Shown here piece by piece: positions 1 through 8,806 of a stretch of DNA of 64,000 nt. The notes below the pieces were generated by a model, which did not search any database, was not told the origin of the DNA, and worked only from the letters and a program-made list of their open reading frames with translations. The position numbers were made by a program, and so were the translations under genes. This stretch comes from Cylindrospermum sp. NIES-4074. Its GTDB lineage: Bacteria > Cyanobacteriota > Cyanobacteriia > Cyanobacteriales > Nostocaceae. Each line of letters opens with the position of its first letter. The stretch's first letter is position 1. The stretch lies in the NCBI GenBank assembly GCA_003994795.1, contig AP018269.1:930001-994000 (forward strand), written 5' to 3'.

Positions 1-1133
1 AATTCATACTCTCGACGTAAATCAGGCTCGAACATAAACAATAGTTGGTCACGCAGAGAGTAGAAATGAGACTTTTCGGCTAAATCTTCATAGATTAATT
101 GTTCAGGGGGAATTTCTGAAGCTGTGACGGTTTGGTTACTTTCTGAAGTCTGGAAATCAGAGCTATTTAAAAGTTCTAATTCTGATGGGGGAAGGGACTT
201 GATCCAATCAATATGATTTTGCCATGAGTCCAATAGAACTAAATCATGGTTGCGAATGCGGGTAATTTCGGGAAAGATAAAATCAAGCTCGTCATCTGAT
301 TCGCAGCGATTAATCACGGTGATGGCATCTTCACAGATTTTATCTTGTAGGTGCCCCAAGCGATCGCACACCACTGAAACTTCGTTCTGTACTTGATAAG
401 TCGCAATAATCGTCTGTTCAATAGCCCAAGAGCATTCTAGCCTGCGGAGTTGTCCAGGCGCACAGATTTCTGCTAATAATTGCGGGTTAGTGTAATCTGC
501 TAAAGCTTCAAATAACATTCCCCTCACAGCATCAATTTCAGCATTTTTCCGGCTAATATCTTGCAATCGCATCGCTGAACGGAAACGGTTTATAGCCTGG
601 ATAAACAACCCATACGCCTTAACTAAAACCGTGCGATGTTGTTCAAATTTGATATCTTGGGCTAATTGCTCAATTAACTGTCTAGTTTCCGCTCCTTGGT
701 CTTTTAAGGCTTGTTTCAAGTCAATAAAGCCATTTTTGACCTCCAGCCGCATTTGCTCAACTTCTTTCCTTAACTTGAGTGTTTGGTGTAAGTTCACTGC
801 TGTTAATGCTACTGCTGCAACTGTTCCCACACCAATCAAAGCGGTTGTTGCTTGTAATACTCCCAGGCTACTTTGTATAGTTTGCAAGCTACCCATGACT
901 GCTGTAAACCCTTGCTGAGTTTGATACATTTGCAACCCACCCATCAGCAAATTGGCGCCTCCTGTCAGTGGTGATAAAGGGCTGTTGTTGACTACAGCGC
1001 CAATAGCATGAGCAACAAACCGTCCTGTAGCCGGATCTCTAGCCATGCTGAGAGGTACTCCATTGCTAAAGACTTGTACATATTTACCGGCTTCAATACC
1101 AGCTTGGATTACAGAGTCAAATTGAAACAGCAT
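1..1133 (-). CDS. Uncharacterised protein, C-terminus cut by window edge
   Basis: An open frame runs leftward from an ATG at 1133 to the window edge without a stop (377 complete codons visible). I do not recognise the family. The N-terminal 75 residues are rich in Gly and small residues. A hydrophobic stretch lies at about residues 83-105 (…ALIGVGTVAAVALTAV…), followed by a charged, coiled-coil-like segment at about 107-155 (KLRKEVEQMRLEVKNG). The remainder is an acidic helical region. The hydrophobic hairpin plus coiled coil suggests a membrane-associated or membrane-inserting protein; that is inference. It diverges from the dynamin-like GTPase gene across about 150 bp, so the two may share a control region. 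The true C-terminus and any catalytic domain lie outside the window. Confidence 0.75.
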   Translation of the reverse strand, partial: MLFQFDSVIQAGIEAGKYVQVFSNGVPLSMARDPATGRFVAHAIGAVVNNSPLSPLTGGANLLMGGLQMYQTQQGFTAVMGSLQTIQSSLGVLQATTALIGVGTVAAVALTAVNLHQTLKLRKEVEQMRLEVKNGFIDLKQALKDQGAETRQLIEQLAQDIKFEQHRTVLVKAYGLFIQAINRFRSAMRLQDISRKNAEIDAVRGMLFEALADYTNPQLLAEICAPGQLRRLECSWAIEQTIIATYQVQNEVSVVCDRLGHLQDKICEDAITVINRCESDDELDFIFPEITRIRNHDLVLLDSWQNHIDWIKSLPPSELELLNSSDFQTSESNQTVTASEIPPEQLIYEDLAEKSHFYSLRDQLLFMFEPDLRREYE

Positions 1134-1283
1134 ATTTGTCTTGTGTACTTTGTTTCAAAGTTATCTTCCTCAGCCTAGCTGATTTCCACGAGAGAAAATA
1201 ACCGTATTTACTCGGTAAACCAGTGATTTTTGTTTAGATATGGGCATAATAAACTCAGTAAACCCTATCGGACGGCTATCTTT
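1134..1283. promoter_or_regulatory. Shared divergent promoter region
   Basis: This 150-bp AT-rich spacer separates the start codons of two divergently transcribed genes: the uncharacterised gene to the left and the dynamin-like GTPase to the right. Promoters for both must lie here or within the coding ends. I cannot pick out a convincing -10/-35 pair or operator by eye. Confidence 0.4.
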
Positions 1284-3866
1284 ATGGATACTTCACTGAT
1301 TAATTCTCAGACTGTTGAGCTATTATCGCGGATTACTGGGCAAAATTTGAGTAAACGGGATATCACACCACAGGTGATATTTTTGGCAAGTTTAGTAACT
1401 GTGCTGCTGGGAGTCATATTTGTAGATGGAACAGTAGCAGAACAAGAAAAGCAAAGACTACTAAAAATCTTGTATAGGTTTAGCCTCCCAGAAAGTGGTG
1501 TCCGTCGGTTGACACATTTGATAATTAAGGGAGTTAAAGACAATCAGATTTATAAAAAAAATAATGATTTGCTAACGTTGACGGCTCCACTTTCAGAATC
1601 AGAAAAACTGTTATTGATTGGTTTTGGCTATGAAATATCAGCCGCAGATGGTGAAATGGACTCGCGGGAAAAGAAATATTTAGAGATAGCTGCTCAAAAT
1701 CTGGGTATCAAATCTCAACATTTAGCAGTTTTGGAAACTGGATTTACTCATCAAGGAAATATTGATTCAAATGCTTTAAATGAAGTACATTTTTTACTCA
1801 ACCCTGCTCGGTTTCATGAGTTGGATTTTATATTTGTCCAGGCTGCAAGTGATATGCTAGCGGCTTTACCTGCTAAACCAGAAATTAAAACTACCCGAAA
1901 TCATACCACCGTAGCTTATGAGGAGTTGAAAAAGTTCCAAGCGTATCGTCAGCAATTAGATAATTATTGTTATCAAGTATTTCAGATAATTCAAGAATGC
2001 CAAAAAGATACTTTCTTACCTCATACTCTGATAGAAGAAGTAAGTGCAGTATCTAGAAAATTACAATCTCAGCGATTTAGGTTAGCTGTTGTCGGTGAGT
2101 TTAGTCAAGGTAAATCAACCTTATTGAATGCTTTGTTAGGTGAAGAAATTCAACCAGTTAGAGCTATTCCTTGTAGTGGTACAGTGACAGTTCTCAAATA
2201 TGGAACTCAAAAGCGGGTAATCTGTCGCTATAAAGATGGAAGAAATGAGGAAATTCCTTTTGACCAGTATAAAGTAAAAGCTACAATCTCTAAAGAAGCT
2301 GCTCTAGACCATCGTAGTGATGAATTAGCAGAGTCTGATATTGAAGAAATTATTTTTGAACATCCTGAATTAGCTTTATGTAAAAGTGGTGTAGAAATAG
2401 TTGATTCACCTGGATTAAATGAACATCCACAGAGAACAGCTATTACTCAAAAAATACTAACAGATACAGATGCAGCCATTTTCCTAACTCACGCTATGCG
2501 TCTGCTTTCTGAAAAAGAAAAAGAATTACTCAGTGATGTAAGATATCAGCTTAATAATGGTTCCAACAAAGAGCCTTCTCATAATCTTTTTGTGTTAGTA
2601 AATTTCATGGATATGCTGGATAAGAAAGAAGATATCCAAGATGTAAAACACAGATTGGAAAGTTTTGTTAAAAAGGAAAATTTGCTTGCTTCAAAAAATA
2701 TAAATCGTGTTCATTATATTTCTGCTAAAGCAGCACTTAATTCAATTCAACAAGGAAATAATGATGAATATTTGAGATATTTTCAGGATTTTACTCAATC
2801 TCTAGAGCGATTTTTGACGCAGGAACGCGGAATAGTAAAAATTAATCGTGCTGTTAGTGAAATAAATAGATTAATTCAGAAATCTTTGGGTGCTTTAAGC
2901 ATAGCAGAGAACTCATTAGATGGCAAAATTAAACTTTCCAACGCCGGAAAAAAAGAAATTTTGGAGAAAATAGGTGAAGCTAGTGGTTGTGATATCAGAA
3001 TTCGTAATTTAGTAGAGGAAAGGAAGAAACTAGTTATTGAAGAAACGAAGGAATCTTGGGATGAATGGCATCAAGGATTGGAAAATCGGATAACTAGAAA
3101 GAGTAAACAATGGTTTTCTCAACATAATCCAGTATTTAGCCAGGATAAACTTATTAAAGATTATACCAATCAATTTATTCAAGAATTATCAAGAGATATA
3201 GATGAGTGGGGAAATCAAAGTTTAAAAGAAAGAATCCTGCAAAAATATATTCAATTATTAAATGCCGACATAGCTTATGAACTAGATAAAATTGAAGGTG
3301 AGTTTCACAAACTAGACCAACAAGTAAAAACTAACTTCAGCAAGCAAATTAATATTTCTATTACAGAGGTAAATAATAACTTTATGGGTTTTGGAGGAAT
3401 AGGTGGCGGTTTGGGAATAGGTGGCGCTTTAGCTGCTGGATTAGTCGTATTTGCAGGAATTGGGTTTATTGCAATTATTGTGGCTAGTGTTGCTACCGCA
3501 CTTGCTGGTGCATTGGGTTTAGGTATGTTAGATATAGATGGAATACATCACAAAATCAAGAAAACAGTTTGTCAAATAGGACTAAAAAAATTTCGTGAAG
3601 AATCAAAAGATAAAGTTTATCAGACAACCCAAGAAATTATTAACGCAGTTTTTCATGAGCGAGTTAAATCAACAAGCCGAGTAATTGCAGAAGCAATATC
3701 ACTTTATGAAAATCTGATAGAACAACAAGAAAAAGTCCACCAAGAAACTTTAGAACAACGCGAGGCTGAAAAAGCATTTATTTATCAAAAACGCCAAGAA
3801 CTTGAGCGCGTGCAGAATGAGTTGGAAATTATGATCAATAAATCTACTGCTTTATCTCAGCTATAA
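1284..3866 (+). CDS. Dynamin-like GTPase with TerB-like N-terminal region
   Basis: This 860-residue protein probably hydrolyses GTP and remodels or binds membrane. A longer frame starts at a TTG at 1230, but the ATG at 1284 (MDTSLINSQ) is the better start. The N-terminal ~190 residues contain acidic helical TerB/tellurite-resistance-like segments (FVDGTVAEQEKQRL; ISAADGEMDSREKKYL). The GTPase domain shows G1 GEFSQGKST at about residues 271-279, a conserved Thr after the switch region, G3 DSPG at about 374-377, and an NFMD at about 440 where N/TKxD is usual, so G4 lacks the Lys. A Gly/Ala-rich hydrophobic segment at about 695-745 could insert into membrane, and the C-terminus is coiled coil. 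Bacterial dynamin-like proteins act in membrane repair, vesicle release or phage defence; which applies here is unknown. Confidence 0.85.
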   Translation: MDTSLINSQTVELLSRITGQNLSKRDITPQVIFLASLVTVLLGVIFVDGTVAEQEKQRLLKILYRFSLPESGVRRLTHLIIKGVKDNQIYKKNNDLLTLTAPLSESEKLLLIGFGYEISAADGEMDSREKKYLEIAAQNLGIKSQHLAVLETGFTHQGNIDSNALNEVHFLLNPARFHELDFIFVQAASDMLAALPAKPEIKTTRNHTTVAYEELKKFQAYRQQLDNYCYQVFQIIQECQKDTFLPHTLIEEVSAVSRKLQSQRFRLAVVGEFSQGKSTLLNALLGEEIQPVRAIPCSGTVTVLKYGTQKRVICRYKDGRNEEIPFDQYKVKATISKEAALDHRSDELAESDIEEIIFEHPELALCKSGVEIVDSPGLNEHPQRTAITQKILTDTDAAIFLTHAMRLLSEKEKELLSDVRYQLNNGSNKEPSHNLFVLVNFMDMLDKKEDIQDVKHRLESFVKKENLLASKNINRVHYISAKAALNSIQQGNNDEYLRYFQDFTQSLERFLTQERGIVKINRAVSEINRLIQKSLGALSIAENSLDGKIKLSNAGKKEILEKIGEASGCDIRIRNLVEERKKLVIEETKESWDEWHQGLENRITRKSKQWFSQHNPVFSQDKLIKDYTNQFIQELSRDIDEWGNQSLKERILQKYIQLLNADIAYELDKIEGEFHKLDQQVKTNFSKQINISITEVNNNFMGFGGIGGGLGIGGALAAGLVVFAGIGFIAIIVASVATALAGALGLGMLDIDGIHHKIKKTVCQIGLKKFREESKDKVYQTTQEIINAVFHERVKSTSRVIAEAISLYENLIEQQEKVHQETLEQREAEKAFIYQKRQELERVQNELEIMINKSTALSQL

Positions 3867-4068
3867 TCCAATACGGTTCAGTTAAGAAAATTGTAGAAAA
3901 TTGTAGGTTGGGGAGCCACTTGCGTGGGCGGGTTTCCCGACTTGAGCAAAGTGGCGTTTGAACGAAGTGAAACCCAACAAAATTGTGGAAATGTTGGGTT
4001 TCGTTCCTCAACCCAACCTACATAGACGTTGAGTTTTAGCTTTAACTGAACTATATCTCAGCTATAAT
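3853..4068. mobile_element. 186-bp palindromic interspersed element with 15-bp target duplication
   Basis: The element is about 3868-4053. It has inverted ends (GGTTCAGTTAAG near 3875; TTTAACTGAAC near 4041) and an inner inverted pair GTAGGTTGGG…CCCAACCTAC. An identical 15-base sequence, TATCTCAGCTATAAT, lies immediately on each side (3853-3867 and 4054-4068), as expected of a target-site duplication. The left copy contains the last codons and TAA stop of the GTPase gene, so the insertion left that protein intact. It encodes no protein. Related sequences occur at 4917-4986 and 58579-58726. Confidence 0.75.
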
Positions 4069-4088
4069 GGCAAACCCAATTACTACCT

Positions 4089-4466
4089 ATGTCTGTCCCC
4101 ATAACTATCAACTTATCTGAAAGTTTAGTGGAATCTGCTCAACGTCTTGGAGAAGCGACAGCGCGAGAGTTATCAGACGTTTTGGTTGATACGTTGGAAA
4201 TAGTATTATTTAGCTTCGGGAATCTCTCAGAAATTTCCAATTTGAAAGATGCTGAAGTACTCGAATTAGCTAATTTGAAAATAGATGCAGTACAAAACCA
4301 ACGTTTTGGAGAACTACAAGCTAAAGGAAAAAATACAGGATTGACAAAAGTAGAACGCTATGAACTGTTAGTTTTAATGTCGATTTACCAAATCGGACAA
4401 TTAAAGAAATCAGAAGGTTTAGCTGAAGCAGTTCGACGGGGAATAAAAACTCCTTTATTGCCATGA
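4089..4466 (+). CDS. Small antitoxin-like protein upstream of an HNH remnant
   Basis: This 125-residue soluble, helix-rich protein starts at an ATG (MSVPITINLSESLVESAQRL). I know of similar short cyanobacterial proteins encoded directly before HNH-nuclease genes, with an ATGA overlap. That arrangement is preserved here: its TGA stop overlaps an ATG at 4463 that opens a frame resembling the start of an HNH endonuclease, which ends after 21 codons. The partner has therefore been lost. The N-terminal 'ITINLSESLVE…A…' pattern resembles DNA-binding or antitoxin ribbon-helix-helix proteins, but I cannot identify the fold. An antitoxin or immunity role is inference from context. Confidence 0.6.
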   Translation: MSVPITINLSESLVESAQRLGEATARELSDVLVDTLEIVLFSFGNLSEISNLKDAEVLELANLKIDAVQNQRFGELQAKGKNTGLTKVERYELLVLMSIYQIGQLKKSEGLAEAVRRGIKTPLLP

Positions 4467-4528
4467 GTTTTTTGTCCGAAATAATCTGCCAAAAGGTGAG
4501 ACAACGCGCGGAAAATGGCTCAAACTAA
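4463..4528 (+). pseudogene. 5' remnant of an HNH endonuclease gene
   Basis: An ATG overlapping the upstream stop (ATGA) opens a 21-codon frame ending CQKVRQRAENGSN. The segment VRQRAEN matches the characteristic start of small HNH nucleases (V-R-x-R-A-x-N-x-C-E-Y-C). The family's CxxC zinc motif and the HNH core that should follow are absent. The TAA stop abuts the terminal inverted repeat of a mobile element. It is read as the surviving 5' end of a deleted partner gene. Confidence 0.6.
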
Positions 4529-4814
4529 GAGGATGTTTTAAAAGTCCTTGGTGATGTATCAAAAATATTGAGATCCCCCTAAATCCACGCCACTTGACGG
4601 CAGTTGCTACAACGGGGGGAACCCCCGCAACGCACTGCCTCCTTTAAGTCGGCGGAGCCGACGACAGTCGCCTCAAGTCGGGAAACCCGCCCACGGCGCT
4701 GTCTCCCCAACGCAGTGGCTCCCCTTAAAAAGGGGGACTTTGACTCCAATTCCCCCCTTTTTAAGGGGGGCTAGGGGGGATCTCGATACGACTTGATACT
4801 TTACAAACATCCTC
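4529..4814. mobile_element. MITE-like element with terminal inverted repeats
   Basis: The ends are inverted copies: GAGGATGTTTTAAAAGT at 4529 and, read on the other strand, GAGGATGTTTGTAAAGT from 4814. The trinucleotide TAA flanks both sides (4526-4528, 4815-4817), consistent with a TA-type target duplication. The interior is GC-rich with many small palindromes (CCCCCTTTTTAAGGGGGG type) and no reading frame. It resembles a non-autonomous element mobilised by a TA-targeting transposase (IS630/Tc1-like); that assignment is inference. Confidence 0.6.
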
Positions 4815-4916
4815 TAATAATACTCTCATTGCAGAGGAGAGGTTATAAATTATAAATCAACACGGTTATAAAAATTTTAGGTTTAGCGATCGCAAAAACA
4901 AGCTAATTTTTTCATA

Positions 4917-4986
4917 ATGTTGGGTTGAGGAACGAAACCCAACCTACGTAGATTGCTGTTTTTTACGTTAGCCTAACCGTATTGGG
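4917..4986. repeat. Partial copy of the GTAGGTTGGG palindromic repeat family
   Basis: The sequence contains TGTTGGGTTGAGGAACGAAA and CCCAACCTACGTAG, then ends in AACCGTATTGGG. It matches one half of the element at 3868-4053, whose outer end reads CCAATACGGTT. It looks like a single-arm or decayed copy. No coding potential. Confidence 0.6.
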
Positions 4987-5003
4987 TGATACATAGTTTA
5001 AAT

Positions 5004-5076
5004 GGCTCAGGTCAGATTTGAACTGACGACCCCAGGCTTATGAGTCCCGTACTCTAACCAACTGAGCTACTGAGCC
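5004..5076 (-). tRNA. tRNA with CAT anticodon, probably elongator tRNA-Met
   Basis: Read on the minus strand, the 73 bases form a full cloverleaf. The acceptor stem is GGCTCAG/CTGAGCC, the D arm contains AGCTCAGTTGGTTAGAG, the anticodon loop is CTCATAA with anticodon CAT, and the T loop is TTCAAAT. CCA is not encoded. An initiator identity is unlikely because the first acceptor pair is matched and the T-stem pattern is of elongator type. A lysidine-modified tRNA-Ile(CAT) cannot be ruled out by eye. It lies between the repeat-rich region and the terminator of the M23 peptidase gene. Confidence 0.9.
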
Positions 5077-5154
5077 GTGTTGTTTTATCAACTTCTATTA
5101 AGATAACATACAATTTTGGCTATGGCAATTCTCAAGTTAAAAATTTTTGTCTAA

Positions 5155-5184
5155 CCAAAATAAAAGAGGGAGTTAACCTCCCTC
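5155..5184 (-). terminator. Rho-independent terminator of the M23 peptidase gene
   Basis: On the minus strand, GAGGGAGGTTAACTCCCTC forms a stem followed by TTTTATTTT. It lies about 40 bp past the stop codon of the leftward peptidase gene. Confidence 0.8.
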
Positions 5185-5222
5185 AACGAACAAGGCCTTA
5201 TTGTTTTACGGACTGTTAGGGA

Positions 5223-7616
5223 TTACAGGCGATCTGGCAGGAACGCAATGGGGTTAACTGCTCCCTTACCTGATGTATGAACTTCAAAGTGGCTGTGGGG
5301 CCCTGTGCTGAAACCGGTGCTACCCATCAAGGCAACTGTTTGCCCTTGTTGTACTTGTTGACCTGCTTGTACTAAAATCCGGCTGTTGTGACCGTAGCGA
5401 GTCAAGCTACCGTCAGCATGGCGAATATCGACTAAGTTGCCGTAGCCACCGTTATTCCAGCCGGCTCTTTCCACCACACCGTCGGCGGATGCATAAATTG
5501 GTGTACCAGTGGAGTTAGCAATATCAATTCCCTTGTGCATTCTGCCCCAGCGCCAGCCATAGCCAGAGGTGAGAACACCTTTTGCTGGCCAAATGTAAGC
5601 GGTGGAAGAATTTGAGCGGGGAGGTGTAGCCGGATCAATTGCTCTAGGCAAATATTGATCCACTGCTGCCAAAGGTGGTAATTGTGGAGAAACTGTGGTT
5701 CCCCGCAATTTGCCTAGAGAATCAGTGGAATTTACACCGATGGGAGGTGTTGCTAATCTAGAGCCGGATGAATTCCGGGAAGGATTCCACCTAGCATTTG
5801 CTTGATTAGGCAAGAACTCTGGGTTAATGAGGTCATTGGTGGGTTGAGTAGCGCGGAACAGGGGCTTAACCGGTTGAGCGCTATAGCTGGGCAGCATTGG
5901 TTGCGGAACGGGTATTTGCACCGCATTTGGTCGCGAACCTAAGCTGGGTGTTTTGTAATTATTGGATCTGATGACGGGAATGGGTATCGCCGCACTTTCG
6001 GTTTCAGTCAAATCTGGCGTCACTGTACCAGACTGTTGAGCGCGGTATTTCTGCCGTAATCTTTCAATTTCTGCTTGTAAGCTCCGGAGACGCTCGTTGC
6101 TTTTCCCCCTAGCTACTTTTTGCGCTGGTTTTTGAGCCAGCTGCATTTCCGTAAAAGCGGTCGGCACAGGAACATCTCCACCTATACCGTAAGCGGCAGT
6201 AGGAGCGGGAGAGGTTTCTGGGATGATGGGAGCGATCGCAGTATTTACCTGAATCTGATTGTTGGCAGCTACTGGTGTGGGGATAGTAACACTGCTGTTG
6301 TTAGCAGCAATAACTGGAAACTTGGGAGCAACAGGTAAATTACCACTCACACTAGCCGCGTTCACGGGGACAGAAGCCACTGTCACGGTGGTGCTTGGCT
6401 GGATGGTGGTGGGCTTAATTGCGATCGTTGGCTGGGTAACAGCGCTGCGCTCTACCTTAGCAACGGGAATAATCAGTTTTTGGCTAATTCGCAGTTGATT
6501 GGGATCGCTGAGATTATTAGCCTTAACTAGTTCTGATACTGAAGTTCCATAATTGCTGGCGATCGCTGCTAGTGTATCTCCAGGCTTGACTTCATAAGCT
6601 GCGGAAGCCGATGGTGCGGCAACTTTTGGCGTAGCGGGTTCAGCAATTGGTAGTTGCTGTATCGCCGCACTCGTCTCTTTGTTCTGTTTTAACCTCGATA
6701 TGAGGTTGGCTTGGCTACCATCAGTTAAAGTTTCCGACTGCACTACAACAGTGTTCTGAGTTATGGTCGTCGGCTGTCCCAACCCAGCAGCACCGGGTTG
6801 TGATATGTTTTTGGTCTCCTCAGGCCGCAACTGAGCCAGACTCTTTCTTAAACGGTTAGATTTTTCTTGTAAGCGATTCAGGGCGAACTCTTGTTGCGCC
6901 TTTAGTTGTGCATTAACTTCATCATTGGCTGTATTTTCTGCTTGCACAGTCAGTGATGTAGTTTTGTTGCCAACAACAGCCTCAGCGCTAGAAACTTTTT
7001 GTACTGTCTCAGACTGCTCTTGAGCTGTCTGTACTTTTACCTGAACTGGCGTCTTGCTCAGTCCTTCTGCTACTGGGGGCTGCAAGTAGACGGAATTTTG
7101 GTTAGCTACTGTTGATCCGGGAATTGCTTCTGATGTAGGAACCTGCACAGCCATGCCCTTGGCTGCAATTTGCCATTTAGCTTCAAGCCCAGGCACCTGT
7201 GAAACTGCTGTTGGTTCCACTATCACGGGATTTTCAGGCGCGCTCGCGGATGAGACGGCTTGGGATTCCAGCTTTGTGGGGGCAATTTTCACCTCGGTCT
7301 CAGAAGCAGCAGTTAGGGATGAGGCTGCCTTTTGACTGCCTACAGGAGCCGCTGCTTGGGCTTGATCGCTTTGTCGAGTCACCAAAAGGCTGGTTGCTCC
7401 CATTGAGATTGCCAAGCCTATCATGGCGGCTTGGGTTCGCGCCCGGCGGTTGACTTTGGGATTCATCACATTTAAATGCTCGACCGGGGCATCATCACTG
7501 CTGGGGGTATTTTTCAACACAGCCTTCACTCTCTTTTTCAATGCTCGTTTCAAAGACGACCTCCTATGATCACTAGCGCTTAACTGACCTCGATTTTTCA
7601 GTTGGATACTAGTCAA
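5223..7616 (-). CDS. LysM/M23-family cell-wall endopeptidase
   Basis: This 797-residue protein probably cleaves peptide cross-links of peptidoglycan outside the plasma membrane. A basic N-terminus (about 1-56) is followed by a single hydrophobic segment (about 60-80, AAMIGLAISMGATSLLV) that would anchor or export it. A long Ser/Thr/Pro/Gln-rich linker then leads to a LysM domain at about 341-384 (YEVKPGDTLAAIASNYGTS), which binds glycan. The C-terminal M23/lysostaphin-like domain (about 670-797) shows the zinc-binding pattern H-x-GID (MHKGIDIA), a downstream Y-G-H, and HSHFEVH. The catalytic residues look complete. In filamentous cyanobacteria such enzymes act in cell separation, septal pores or cell shape; the specific role here is not determinable. 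It is monocistronic with its own terminator. Confidence 0.92.
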   Translation of the reverse strand: MTSIQLKNRGQLSASDHRRSSLKRALKKRVKAVLKNTPSSDDAPVEHLNVMNPKVNRRARTQAAMIGLAISMGATSLLVTRQSDQAQAAAPVGSQKAASSLTAASETEVKIAPTKLESQAVSSASAPENPVIVEPTAVSQVPGLEAKWQIAAKGMAVQVPTSEAIPGSTVANQNSVYLQPPVAEGLSKTPVQVKVQTAQEQSETVQKVSSAEAVVGNKTTSLTVQAENTANDEVNAQLKAQQEFALNRLQEKSNRLRKSLAQLRPEETKNISQPGAAGLGQPTTITQNTVVVQSETLTDGSQANLISRLKQNKETSAAIQQLPIAEPATPKVAAPSASAAYEVKPGDTLAAIASNYGTSVSELVKANNLSDPNQLRISQKLIIPVAKVERSAVTQPTIAIKPTTIQPSTTVTVASVPVNAASVSGNLPVAPKFPVIAANNSSVTIPTPVAANNQIQVNTAIAPIIPETSPAPTAAYGIGGDVPVPTAFTEMQLAQKPAQKVARGKSNERLRSLQAEIERLRQKYRAQQSGTVTPDLTETESAAIPIPVIRSNNYKTPSLGSRPNAVQIPVPQPMLPSYSAQPVKPLFRATQPTNDLINPEFLPNQANARWNPSRNSSGSRLATPPIGVNSTDSLGKLRGTTVSPQLPPLAAVDQYLPRAIDPATPPRSNSSTAYIWPAKGVLTSGYGWRWGRMHKGIDIANSTGTPIYASADGVVERAGWNNGGYGNLVDIRHADGSLTRYGHNSRILVQAGQQVQQGQTVALMGSTGFSTGPHSHFEVHTSGKGAVNPIAFLPDRL

Positions 7617-8341
7617 TTATTTAGATCACACCGAACTATAGATCAAGATCACACTCACCAGAGATACTTACGCAAGATTAACCTGCTTCTCTGATTTAGA
7701 CAAGTTTACACCTGTTAGTAAATCTTAAATTTTCTGGGCATACCTGTCTGAACCACTCCTCACAACCTAGAACTTTTTACTTTTAACAGTTGCTTGCGCC
7801 TGTTTTGCCTTTGGATCTGGGATTGAACAAATATATAGCTTGTCCAAGCTTACTGTCACTGCCGGCAATCAAGCTGCTAAAACTTCTGGAAAAGTAATGC
7901 CCCCTGCTGTAGATATCTTCAAGATGTTTTTCCACAATCCGTCTTACCAAGACGAGACTTTACGTTGATTATTCCCTAAAAGGCAACCGTATGAACTATC
8001 AGGGGATTTGGCTGCCTAAGGGGGTGTTATTTGTATCCAAGTAGCCCAAACACTCCATGACAAAGGCTTTTGGCGATTTTGTTCCCCTAATCAAGACTAT
8101 TTAAATTCATCAAAATCTATCATTTAAATTGAGAAAAGCAACGCAGTATATATACAAATTTCTTATATAATTTTGGACAAGGCGGTAAGTATTTTTCACT
8201 AAAACTGAGACGTTTCCCGATTTAGGTATAGGAAGTTACACTTATTTTGTGGTAGCAATCGGGTTAGTTATTGAGAATAATTTCTGGTTAAATTCATCGT
8301 TTTTAGGCATCTTTTCAGTAATTTAACTGAGGAAATTTGCC
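7617..8341. other. 725-bp intergenic region without a recognised gene
   Basis: It lies upstream of the M23 peptidase gene and downstream of trmL, and both neighbours are leftward. It is AT-rich with only very short open frames. It must hold the peptidase promoter (right of 7617) and probably a long leader. I see no tRNA, CRISPR or clear terminator. Confidence 0.5.
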
Positions 8342-8806
8342 TTATTCATGTAAATAACCTAACTGACGACGGGCTTCAAACAAACTTATAGCCACACTGA
8401 CTGACAAGTTCAAGCTGCGAACCCCTGGTTGAGCCATAGGAATGTAGAGGGTAGCATCGCAAACCGACAATAGAGTTGGTGGCAAACCCGTGGTTTCACT
8501 GCCAAATAGTAGCCAATCATCGGCTTGAAACTGAAAGTTTACATAATTGGAACTGCCTCTGACGGTGAAACCCAAGCATCTGCCACCACGCTCCTGATGT
8601 ATGGATTGAAAGGCTTCTAGAGATTCGTGATAATGCAGTTTGACATAAGGCCAGTAATCTAAACCTGCTCTTTTAAGGTAGCGATCGCTAATTTCAAACC
8701 CTAAAGGCCCCACTAAATGTAATTCCGTAGCTGTAGCAGCACAAGTTCGGGCAATATTGCCTGTATTCGGAGGAATTTGCGGGTTAACTAAAACTACCTG
8801 GGGCAT
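8342..8806 (-). CDS. trmL: tRNA (cytidine(34)-2'-O)-methyltransferase TrmL
   Basis: This 154-residue SPOUT-fold methyltransferase uses S-adenosylmethionine to 2'-O-methylate the wobble base of certain tRNA-Leu species. The sequence shows the family's opening (VVLVNPQIPPNTGNIARTC), the middle LVGPLGF and LKRAGLDYW motifs, and the C-terminal knot residues LLFGSETTGLP and SLNLSVSVAISLFEA. The length matches the short TrmL (YibK) group, which has no extra RNA-binding domain. The ATG at 8806 (MPQVVLVNP) is preferred over a TTG two codons upstream. There is no close co-directional neighbour, so it is probably transcribed alone. Confidence 0.93.
   Translation of the reverse strand: MPQVVLVNPQIPPNTGNIARTCAATATELHLVGPLGFEISDRYLKRAGLDYWPYVKLHYHESLEAFQSIHQERGGRCLGFTVRGSSNYVNFQFQADDWLLFGSETTGLPPTLLSVCDATLYIPMAQPGVRSLNLSVSVAISLFEARRQLGYLHE

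Noticed and set aside
4463-4528. The 21-codon frame as a functional small protein
   Set aside because: Its sequence matches the beginning of HNH nucleases and it ends at a mobile-element edge, so a gene remnant is the simpler reading.
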